NCBI GenBank assembly: GCA_022750355.1
Contig: JAKIVW010000051.1
Location: 1 to 11,424, forward strand
Direction of reading: 5' to 3'
DNA length: 11,424 bases
Source of the DNA: Thermoplasmata archaeon
GTDB lineage: Archaea; Thermoplasmatota; Thermoplasmata; Lutacidiplasmatales; UBA184
Each line of letters begins with the position of its first letter. The stretch's first letter is position 1. The position numbers and the translations under genes were made by a program. Under the pieces are notes generated by a model. That model worked only from the letters and a program-made list of their open reading frames with translations. It ran no database searches and was not told where the DNA came from. This document shows positions 1 to 6,323 of the stretch, one piece after another.

Positions 1-727
1 CGACCGCGTAGGAGTTCGGGGCCGAGATCGACGCGAGCAGGTAGGTGTAGTTGCTCGCCAAGTACCCATACCCCAGGTTGAGCGCGATCGAGGTCGCACT
101 GAGCACCTGGAATGACTGGTTGGGCAGTTCCATCTGAGCGATCTCGGCGGAAGTGGGGGATTCGAAGTTCCACGAGTTGAGGTCGGAGACGAGAGTGGTG
201 TTCGCTGCCGTCGAGTTCGCGTCCTCCGAGTAGTACGAGAGCGGGTTCGACGGGGCAAAGTTGGTCGAGAAGAAGTTCTGCTCGAGGATGAACTGGGGTC
301 CCTGTTGTAGGAGGAGGCTCCGGTAGAGGCTGTACCACTGGACGTAGGCGTTGTAGGCCGACCCGTCCGAAAAGACGACCCCGGGCCGAAGTTCGAAGGT
401 GTAGCTGGTGATGTTCGTGTTCGGGTTGTTGGAGGTGGTCCAGCTGGCGGCCAACACGCCCGAGAAGTTCGTCGAACTCGAGCCGTTGTAGTTGACGAGC
501 CCCTGGTAGACCTGCTGGACCGCGGCCCAGCCGGGCGTGGAGAACGTCACGGCCGGGTCGAGAGAATCGGGGATCTCGGCCTGGTCGATGCAGATCGTGC
601 CGGTCTGGTTCGGCCCACAACTCGAAACGGCCGGCGAGGTCCGCAGGACGTAGTACGTCCCGACCCCGGCGACGACCAAAACGACGACCAGGACGACCAC
701 TATGATATTCCGTCGTTTTGGATCCAT
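1..727 (-). CDS. Membrane-anchored extracellular solute-binding protein, peptide family 5 (partial)
   Basis: Reading the minus strand from ATG 725-727 gives an open frame that runs off the left edge, about 242 residues of a protein that is usually 500 or more. Residues 8-28 form one hydrophobic helix (IIVVVLVVVLVVAGVGTYYV) after a basic start, so the protein is probably anchored with its bulk outside the cell. There is no lipobox. The next part reads like family 5 binding proteins (DppA/OppA type): a strand ending in IPDSLDPAVTF, then YQGLVNYNG, then the FELRPGVVFSDGSAY segment. These proteins capture peptides, and in some cases other small ligands, for an ABC importer. At least seven N-x-S/T sequons are visible, as expected for a glycosylated archaeal surface protein. 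Cysteines in SSCGPNQTGTIC might form a disulfide. The ligand is unknown; the divergent amine-type genes make an amine or peptide plausible. No transporter permease is visible here. Confidence 0.85.
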   Translation of the reverse strand, partial: MDPKRRNIIVVVLVVVLVVAGVGTYYVLRTSPAVSSCGPNQTGTICIDQAEIPDSLDPAVTFSTPGWAAVQQVYQGLVNYNGSSSTNFSGVLAASWTTSNNPNTNITSYTFELRPGVVFSDGSAYNAYVQWYSLYRSLLLQQGPQFILEQNFFSTNFAPSNPLSYYSEDANSTAANTTLVSDLNSWNFESPTSAEIAQMELPNQSFQVLSATSIALNLGYGYLASNYTYLLASISAPNSYAV

Positions 728-870
728 ACGAGAAGCGCCCCCGGAGGGCCAAGGGCGCCGATTCGCTAGCCCCTTGATAAGGTGTGCTAGGGTCCCTCAT
801 GGCCCTCCTTCCGGAAGCGGCCGCGCCAGCCTCTTTACCGAGGCTCCCCTCGCGGACCGCAGGTGCGACG
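728..870. promoter_or_regulatory. Divergent promoter region between the binding protein and the aldehyde dehydrogenases
   Basis: This 143-base gap separates two genes that read away from each other, so it must hold both promoters. The most AT-rich spot is CCTTGATAAGG at 772-782, a small perfect inverted repeat (CCTT-GAT-AAGG). It reads TTGATAA on the plus strand and TTATCAA on the minus strand, and either could serve as a weak archaeal TATA element. Transcription starting about 25 bases away would give a leader of about 25 bases for the binding protein and about 70 bases for the dehydrogenase. AGGTG at 861-865 is a Shine-Dalgarno match five bases before ATG 871. No strong TATA box is seen, so the promoter assignment is tentative. 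Confidence 0.35.
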
Positions 871-2364
871 ATGGGGGCACGGATGTTGATTGCCGGCGAA
901 TGGGTCGACTCGGAAAGCGGAGCGACGACCCCCGTCCTGAGTCCCTTCGACGGAAGTCATCTGGGAACCGTACCGAAGGGGAACCGGGAGGACGCCCGCC
1001 GCGCGATCGATGCGGCGAGGGAGGCGTTCGATCGCGGTCCCTGGCCGAAGCTCCCTCCCCGGGCACGGGGCGAGGTCTACCTGAGGGCGGCAGCGCTTCT
1101 CCAAGAGCGTCTCGGCGCGATCGCGGAACTCGAGAGCCGGAACCAGGGAAAGACGATCAAGCAGGCGGCGGACGCGGACCTCCCGTTCTGCGTGGATAAT
1201 CTGATCTTTTACGCGGGCGCTGGCCGCACGATGGAGGCCAAAAGCCCCGCCGAGTTCACGGGCGATGGCACGACAATCTTCCGGAGGGAGCCGGTGGGGG
1301 TGGTGGCGTCCATCACGCCCTGGAACTACCCGATCATGATGGCCGTCTGGAAGCTCGGCCCGGCCCTCATTACCGGTAACACCGTAATTCTCAAGCCGGC
1401 GAGTTGGACTCCCCTCTCTAGCCTCGAGCTCGGGAAGGTCTTCGTCGACGCGGGTCTTCCGAAGGGGGCCTTGAACGTCGTGACCGGCCCCGGGGCGGAG
1501 GTCGGTGACGAACTATCCCGGAACCCGAAGGTCGACCTCGTCTCCCTGACCGGTGACACCGCGACCGGCCGGACAATCATGGCCGCGGCGAGCGGCACCG
1601 TCAAGCGGGTCCAGCTCGAACTAGGCGGCAAAGCCCCGTTCATCGTCTTCGAGGATGCGGACCTAGCGGCGGCGGTCGAGGGGGCGGTCGTGGCCGGCTT
1701 TGTCAACGGAGGACAGGATTGTACCGCGGCCACCCGTCTCATCCTGCACAAAAACGTTCGCGCGCGCTTCCTGAAGCACTTCCTCGAACGGGTGGCGACC
1801 ATCCGGATGGGGGACCCGTCGTCCCGTTCCACCGATCTCGGACCCCTCGTCCACCCGACGCACCAGCAACGGGTGCTGTCCTTCGTGGAGCAGGGGAAGC
1901 AGGAGGGGGCGAAGTTGGTCGCGGGGGGTTCCGACGGTCACGCCCAGCACCCGAAGGGAGCGTTCGTGACCCCCACCGTGTTTGACCAGGTCGCTCCGGA
2001 CATGGCGATCGCGCAGAAGGAGATCTTCGGGCCGGTGCTCGACGTGCTGGAGTTCTCGACGTTCGACGAGGCGATCGAGATCGCGAACGGCGTTGAGTAT
2101 GGCCTCGCCGGCAGCCTCTGGACGAGCGATGTCCGGACCGCGATCCGGGGCGCGAACGCCCTCCGGTTCGGGGACGTCTGGGTGAACGACCATCTCCCGC
2201 TGGGCTCCGAAACCCCTCACGGGGGGTTCAAGCAGTCCGGCTTCGGCAAGGACCTCGGAGCGGACTCGCTGACCGACTTCACGGTCCTGAAATCGATCTA
2301 CGTCGACCTTACGGGCCAGGCCCGCAAGGGTTGGCACTACACCGTGTACGGCGACCCGGCCTAA
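871..2364 (+). CDS. Aldehyde dehydrogenase, gamma-aminobutyraldehyde dehydrogenase-like (PatD/betaine-aldehyde type)
   Basis: A complete ALDH-superfamily enzyme of 497 residues that would oxidise an aldehyde to its acid with NAD(P)+ in the cytoplasm. Numbered from ATG 871: PWNYP with the oxyanion Asn152, LTGDTATG near 226-233 in the Rossmann region, the general base Glu250 in LELGGK, the nucleophile Cys284 in GGQDCTAATR, and Glu384 in QKEIFGP. The ELGGKAPFIVF segment, the GGQDCTAA motif and the C-terminal SETPHGGFKQSGFGKD resemble E. coli gamma-aminobutyraldehyde dehydrogenase (PatD/YdcW) and betaine aldehyde dehydrogenases. The frame is open back to GTG 784 and ATG 799, but those extra 29 or 24 residues look nothing like the family, while ATG 871 has AGGTG five bases upstream and leads straight into LIAGEWVDS; ATG 883 is also possible. 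The next dehydrogenase follows after 9 bases, so they are probably co-transcribed. An aminoaldehyde substrate fits the nearby aminotransferases but is inferred. Confidence 0.9.
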   Translation: MGARMLIAGEWVDSESGATTPVLSPFDGSHLGTVPKGNREDARRAIDAAREAFDRGPWPKLPPRARGEVYLRAAALLQERLGAIAELESRNQGKTIKQAADADLPFCVDNLIFYAGAGRTMEAKSPAEFTGDGTTIFRREPVGVVASITPWNYPIMMAVWKLGPALITGNTVILKPASWTPLSSLELGKVFVDAGLPKGALNVVTGPGAEVGDELSRNPKVDLVSLTGDTATGRTIMAAASGTVKRVQLELGGKAPFIVFEDADLAAAVEGAVVAGFVNGGQDCTAATRLILHKNVRARFLKHFLERVATIRMGDPSSRSTDLGPLVHPTHQQRVLSFVEQGKQEGAKLVAGGSDGHAQHPKGAFVTPTVFDQVAPDMAIAQKEIFGPVLDVLEFSTFDEAIEIANGVEYGLAGSLWTSDVRTAIRGANALRFGDVWVNDHLPLGSETPHGGFKQSGFGKDLGADSLTDFTVLKSIYVDLTGQARKGWHYTVYGDPA

Positions 2365-2373
2365 GGACGCACA

Positions 2374-3861
2374 ATGATCGCGGGCATCCCGGCGGGCGGC
2401 AAAGGGTCCCTCTTCATCGGCGGGGAGTGGCGGCCGCCGAGCGGGGGAAAGTACCGGCCCGTGATCGATCCCTCGACGGGCCGCCCGATCGGCGAGGCCC
2501 CCTTGGCTTCGGCCGAGGAAGCCCGCGCCGCGGTGGATGCGGCCGCCGCGGTCGAGGAGTCCTGGGGGAACCACCCCGGTCATGACCGAGCGCGCATCCT
2601 CCGCGCGGCCGCGGACCGGATCCGGGCCGACCGGGAGACCCTCGCGCGCCTGATCTCGCACGAAGTGGGCAAGCCGATCACGGACGCCCGCGTCGAGGCG
2701 GACCGCGCGGCGTACGTGTTCCAACTTGCGGCGGAGGAGATCCGCCACCTCGGTGGGGAGAGCTACCCGGCGGACGCCTTCGAGCGCCCCGCGGGCAACG
2801 AGCACCGCTTCCTCTTCAGCGTCCGCGACCCGATCGGGGTGGTCGTGGCGATCGGACCGTTCAACTTTCCGCTCAACCTCCTGTGCCACAAGCTCGCTCC
2901 AGCCCTCGCCGCCGGCAACCCCGTGGTCGCGAAACCGACCAGCGCGGCCCCGTTCACGGCCCTCCGCCTCGCCGAGCACCTCTCCGCGGCGGGTCTGCCG
3001 GCGGGGGTCCTGAACGTGGTCATCGGTCCGGGCGGCAGTGTCGGGGATACGCTGGTCGAGCACCCCCGGACACGTCTCATCACCTTCACCGGCTCGACCG
3101 AGGTAGGAAAGGGGATCGCCGAGAAGGCGGGCCGTCACGCAAAAAGGGTCATCCTGGAGATGGGAGGGATGGATCCGTTCGTCGTGCTGGACGACGCCCC
3201 GCTCGCCTCGACCGTCGAGGCCGCGGCCCGAGGAGTGTTCAGTTACTCCGGACAGGTCTGCACCGCGTCGAAGCGCTTCCTCGTCGCGGAGGGCGTGGCC
3301 GACAAGTTTGCGGCCGCGTTGGCCGAGCGCGCCCGCACCCTGCGCGTCGGCCCGGCCGGTGAGGACTCCACCGAGGTCGGCCCGCTCATCGACGCGGGCG
3401 CCGTCGACCGAATGGAGAGCCTGGTCGCGGATGCCCGGGACCGGTCGGCGAAAGTGCTGGCCGGCGGCGCCCGTCCGAAGGATCGCCCCGAGGGCACCTA
3501 CTATCTACCCACGGTTCTCGACGAGCTGCCCGAGGACGCCCGGGTCGTCCGCGAGGAGCCGTTCGGGCCGATCGCGCCCATCCTTCGGTTCTCCACCATC
3601 GAGGATGCGGTGCGCATCGCGAACAGCACGCCCTACGGATTGCAAGCCGCCGTCTACACGAAGGACATCGCGAAGGGGTTCTCGCTCGCGAAGCGGATCC
3701 GCGCGGGCGGGGTTCACCTGAACGACCCGACCAACCTCCGGTGGGACGCCCTGCCGTTCGGCGGGATCCGGGAGAGCGGGCTCGGCCGCGAGGGACTCCG
3801 CTACGCGATGGAAGAGATGACCGAGGTCAAGCTGATCTCGGTCAACTACGCGAACTCGTAG
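2374..3861 (+). CDS. Aldehyde dehydrogenase, semialdehyde/lactaldehyde/GapN-like
   Basis: A complete 495-residue ALDH enzyme, starting 9 bases after the previous dehydrogenase, with AAGGA at 2363-2367 as a possible ribosome site. Visible catalytic parts: PFNFP with Asn164, FTGSTEVG at 238-245, Glu262 in LEMGGMDP, Cys296 in YSGQVCTASKR, and Glu395 in REEPFGP. The protein ends in a normal ALDH C-terminus, FGGIRESGLGREGLRYAMEEMTE. This motif set resembles archaeal enzymes variously called lactaldehyde, glyceraldehyde, non-phosphorylating glyceraldehyde-3-phosphate (GapN) or succinate-semialdehyde dehydrogenase, so the substrate is uncertain. Beside a PatD-like enzyme and two omega-aminotransferases, oxidation of succinate semialdehyde (or glutarate semialdehyde) is the most coherent role, but this rests on context only. 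The start gives about 10 residues before the conserved SLFIGGEW. Its stop codon touches a small hairpin shared with the convergent aminotransferase. Confidence 0.9.
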   Translation: MIAGIPAGGKGSLFIGGEWRPPSGGKYRPVIDPSTGRPIGEAPLASAEEARAAVDAAAAVEESWGNHPGHDRARILRAAADRIRADRETLARLISHEVGKPITDARVEADRAAYVFQLAAEEIRHLGGESYPADAFERPAGNEHRFLFSVRDPIGVVVAIGPFNFPLNLLCHKLAPALAAGNPVVAKPTSAAPFTALRLAEHLSAAGLPAGVLNVVIGPGGSVGDTLVEHPRTRLITFTGSTEVGKGIAEKAGRHAKRVILEMGGMDPFVVLDDAPLASTVEAAARGVFSYSGQVCTASKRFLVAEGVADKFAAALAERARTLRVGPAGEDSTEVGPLIDAGAVDRMESLVADARDRSAKVLAGGARPKDRPEGTYYLPTVLDELPEDARVVREEPFGPIAPILRFSTIEDAVRIANSTPYGLQAAVYTKDIAKGFSLAKRIRAGGVHLNDPTNLRWDALPFGGIRESGLGREGLRYAMEEMTEVKLISVNYANS

Positions 3862-3876
3862 ACGCGCCTACGCGTC
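3861..3876. terminator. Hairpin at the convergent ends of the second dehydrogenase and the first aminotransferase
   Basis: GACGCG-CCTA-CGCGTC is a perfect 6-bp stem with a 4-base loop. It begins on the last base of the plus-strand stop codon, and the minus-strand stop codon (3868-3870) lies in its loop. The two genes are separated by only 6 bases. There is no T-run on either side, so it is not a classical intrinsic terminator. It may limit read-through or protect both 3' ends. Confidence 0.35.
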
Positions 3877-5379
3877 GTCCGTCTCGCCGTCGGCGCCCGG
3901 GTGGGGGCCGATCGGGTGGGAGGGTCCCGGAAGGCCGAGTTCGGGTCCCGCTGAGGGATGCCACCCGGGGACCGAGCTCGGAACCTTCACCCGGTGCCCG
4001 GCGGGGACCCCCGCGGGTCCGTCCAGCGATTCGAGGGCGTCTTCGAAGGCCAGGAGACCCCGTTCGAGGAGCTCGTCTTCGATCGTGAGCGGGGCCATGA
4101 ACCGGAGCACCTGGTCCCAGGCTCCGGCGGTGTGCATGAGAACTCCGCGGGCGAAGAGGGCCGAACGCATCGCTTTCGCGCGGTCGCCCCAGGGCCGCCG
4201 GGTGGTGCGGTCGTTCACGAACTCGACTCCCACCATGAATCCCTTCCCGCGGACGTCGCCGATCGAAGGGTGCCGTTCGCCCATGGCGCGGAAACGGTCC
4301 ATGAGGGCCGCGCCGCGATGGGCGGTCCGCGCGAGCAGATCCCCCTCGCGGAGGACTTTCAGCACCTCGGTCCCTACCGCGAGGGCGAGTGGGTTGCCCC
4401 GGTAGGTTCCGAGATGGAATCCACGCGGGAGTTCCTTGACCAGGTCCGCCCGGTACGCGACCACGGACAGGGGGATCCCACCGCCGATGGTCTTGGCCAT
4501 GCAGAGGATGTCGGGGGTAACGCCCGAGTGTTCAACGCCCCACATCCGGCCGGTACGGCCGAGCCCGGTCTGGACCTCGTCCGCGATGAGCAGGATCCCG
4601 TGGCGGTCGCAGAATTCCCGGAGGGACGGCAGGAAGTCATCCGGAGGCACGACGTAGCCACCCTCCCCGAGGATCGGCTCGACCAGCACGGCGGAGACGG
4701 AGTCGACGCCAGAAGCCGGGTCGTTCACCAGGTGTTCGAGGTAGGCGATCGTTCCTGCCGCCCCCTCGTCCGCGCCGAGCACCGGTCGGTATGGGTCGGG
4801 GAACGGAACCCGGACGACGGACCCGCCGACAAAGGGACTGTCGGTGTGGTACCTCCGACCGCTCGTCAGGCGGACGGCGCCTCCGTGAACGCCGTGGTAG
4901 GCCCCCGAGAAGGTGAGGGTCCCGTGCCGCTGTTGCGCGAAGTCGGCCAGCTGGACCGCCGTTTCGATGGCGTCGCCGCCGGTGACGGTGAAGAAGATGC
5001 GGGCGTTGTTCCGCAGGGTTCCCGGAAGGCAAGCCTCGAGCTCTTTCAGGAACCGGACGCGCGCTTCGGTGGGGAGTTCGAGGGCGTGCCAGACCTCCCG
5101 ACTCTGCGTCTCCAACGCGGCGGTGAGCCGCGGGTGGCGGTGGCCGAGGTTCAGGACCGAGATGCCCGCGACCCAGTCGATGAACCGGTTTCCGTCGACG
5201 TCCTCGATCGTCGAACCCCGGGCGGAGCGGACCGCGATCGGGAAGTAGTGGGAGTACGCGACCGCGTCCGTCTCCCATCGGGCCTGGTCGGCGAGGAGCT
5301 CTCGGGACCGGGGCCCCGGCGGCGGGTGTACGATACGGGGGGCGTCGAGGTAGCTGCCCGAACCTTCCGCGTCGCTCAT
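3868..5379 (-). CDS. Class-III PLP aminotransferase, archaeal 4-aminobutyrate/ornithine aminotransferase-like
   Basis: A complete 503-residue fold-type I, class-III aminotransferase that would move an amino group from an omega-amino acid or amine to a 2-oxo acid. Visible parts: PRIVHPPPGPRSRELL at 14-29, an N-terminus typical of archaeal GabT-like enzymes; DVDGNRFIDWVAGI at 60-73; LNLGHRHP at 76-83; Asp267 in ADEVQTG, which binds the PLP ring nitrogen; and Lys296 in MAKTIGGG, the Schiff-base lysine. GTYRGNPLA at 324-332 is the usual phosphate and dimer-loop region. The family includes GABA and ornithine aminotransferases, and Pyrococcus relatives act as broad-range amino acid racemases, so the exact reaction is open. 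The last 50 or so residues (from about 452) are rich in Pro and Gly and look disordered, an extension beyond the usual domain. Start ATG 5377-5379 follows GGGGGAG within three bases on the coding strand. It shares a short divergent promoter with the amidohydrolase. Confidence 0.9.
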   Translation of the reverse strand: MSDAEGSGSYLDAPRIVHPPPGPRSRELLADQARWETDAVAYSHYFPIAVRSARGSTIEDVDGNRFIDWVAGISVLNLGHRHPRLTAALETQSREVWHALELPTEARVRFLKELEACLPGTLRNNARIFFTVTGGDAIETAVQLADFAQQRHGTLTFSGAYHGVHGGAVRLTSGRRYHTDSPFVGGSVVRVPFPDPYRPVLGADEGAAGTIAYLEHLVNDPASGVDSVSAVLVEPILGEGGYVVPPDDFLPSLREFCDRHGILLIADEVQTGLGRTGRMWGVEHSGVTPDILCMAKTIGGGIPLSVVAYRADLVKELPRGFHLGTYRGNPLALAVGTEVLKVLREGDLLARTAHRGAALMDRFRAMGERHPSIGDVRGKGFMVGVEFVNDRTTRRPWGDRAKAMRSALFARGVLMHTAGAWDQVLRFMAPLTIEDELLERGLLAFEDALESLDGPAGVPAGHRVKVPSSVPGWHPSAGPELGLPGPSHPIGPHPGADGETDDA

Positions 5380-5441
5380 GTCTCCCCCACTTAGATACGG
5401 CTCGAGGTGATATCACTCCTCGGTCGCGCACCGGACGGGTT
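5380..5441. promoter_or_regulatory. Divergent promoter with a 10-bp palindrome (possible operator)
   Basis: A 62-base gap separates the minus-strand aminotransferase from the plus-strand amidohydrolase. It contains the perfect palindrome GTGATATCAC at 5407-5416 and the AT-rich TTAGATA at 5391-5397. Using the usual archaeal spacing of about 25 bases, TTAGATA could serve the amidohydrolase. The palindrome would then overlap the TATA region of the aminotransferase and lie just before the amidohydrolase start. A dimeric regulator bound there could control both directions. The bases are directly visible; the operator role is inferred from position. Confidence 0.4.
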
Positions 5442-6323
5442 ATGGACCCGTGCCGGTTCGGTTTCGCGGGGAACCGCGTGTCCGAACCCGCCCGGCATTT
5501 CGACGTTCACCTCCACCTCTCGCGTTGGTGGCCGGATTTGCCCCGGACGGGATACAAGAAGGATATCGACTACACCGTGAAGGGTCTGCTCGCCGAGATG
5601 GACGGCAGCGGAATCCAGTCCGGTCTCGCGATCCCGGTGTTCGAGGGGCCCAGCGCGGCGGAGTCGTTGGCCGAGTCGGTCGCCCACGCCCGCGCGAGCG
5701 GAGGCCGGCTTCGACCGGTCGCGACGGTGGACCCGACGCGCGGGGCCGGCGTCATCGCCGCCGCCTTGTTGGTGTGGGACACCGTTCCCGACCTCGCCGC
5801 GGTCAAACTGTTCCCCGGATACCAGGCGTTCTACCCTCACGACCCGGCCCTCGCTCCGGTGTACGAATACGCGGCGCGTCGCAAGCTTCCCGTGATGTTC
5901 CACCAGGGCGACACGCTCTCTCCGGAAGGTCGGATCAAGTACGCCCGGCCCGTGGAGGTCGACGAGGTCGCCGTCGAGCACCGGGACGTCCGGTTCGTCC
6001 TGTGCCACCTCGGCAATCCTTGGGTCGAGGAAGCGGCGGAGGTCGTCTACAAGAATGCCAACGTCTACACGGATACGTCCGGCCTCCTCGCCCACCCGCT
6101 GACGCCCCATTTCGACCGAATGTTCGCCCGGGCCCGGGCCGTCCTCCAGACGGTGGTCGACACGATCGGCTCCCCGGAGCGGATCCTGTACGGCTCGGAT
6201 TGGCCGCTCGAATCTCTCGCCAATGCCGTCGCACTCGTGGAGGGCCTCGAGCTGTCCCCGAGCGAGCGGGCCGACCTCCTGGGGGGAAACGCCCGACGAC
6301 TGTTCGGCGCGGGGTCCCGATGA
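5442..6323 (+). CDS. Amidohydrolase-2 family TIM-barrel metal-dependent hydrolase or decarboxylase
   Basis: A complete protein of 293 residues, the usual size for the amidohydrolase-2 family (ACMSD, gamma-resorcylate decarboxylase and related hydrolases). Metal-site residues appear in order: FDVHLH with His23 and His25 near the N-terminus, Lys122 in VKLFPGY, His154 in MFHQGD, His189 in LCHLGNPW, and Asp253 in YGSDWP. The family's closing GNARRLF is at 282-288. Members hydrolyse C-N or C-O bonds or decarboxylate small acids; I cannot choose the substrate. ATG 5442 has no clear ribosome site. GTG 5478, just before SEPARHFDVH, follows GGGGAA and would drop 12 poorly conserved residues, so the start is uncertain. 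The TGA overlaps the ATG of the next aminotransferase (ATGA), which implies translational coupling and probably a shared pathway, for example releasing an amine or amino acid that is then transaminated. Confidence 0.85.
   Translation: MDPCRFGFAGNRVSEPARHFDVHLHLSRWWPDLPRTGYKKDIDYTVKGLLAEMDGSGIQSGLAIPVFEGPSAAESLAESVAHARASGGRLRPVATVDPTRGAGVIAAALLVWDTVPDLAAVKLFPGYQAFYPHDPALAPVYEYAARRKLPVMFHQGDTLSPEGRIKYARPVEVDEVAVEHRDVRFVLCHLGNPWVEEAAEVVYKNANVYTDTSGLLAHPLTPHFDRMFARARAVLQTVVDTIGSPERILYGSDWPLESLANAVALVEGLELSPSERADLLGGNARRLFGAGSR

Noticed and set aside
784..870. N-terminal extension of the first aldehyde dehydrogenase from GTG 784 or ATG 799
   Set aside because: The added residues do not resemble the family, and ATG 871 has a Shine-Dalgarno match at proper distance.
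1663..3138. Long minus-strand open frame (491 codons) across the two aldehyde dehydrogenases
   Set aside because: It spans the junction of two well-supported plus-strand genes and is Arg/Asp/Gly-rich with no recognisable motif.
3958..5394. Long plus-strand open frame (478 codons) antisense to the first aminotransferase
   Set aside because: It mirrors a gene with clear catalytic motifs, has low-complexity Arg/Gly/Val/Asp-rich composition and no domain; long antisense frames are expected at this GC content.
5450..6319. Upstream 290-codon extension of the second aminotransferase frame
   Set aside because: It lies entirely inside the amidohydrolase gene in a different frame and is Arg/Pro/Gly-rich; the ATG at 6320 starts right at the conserved protein and overlaps the upstream stop.
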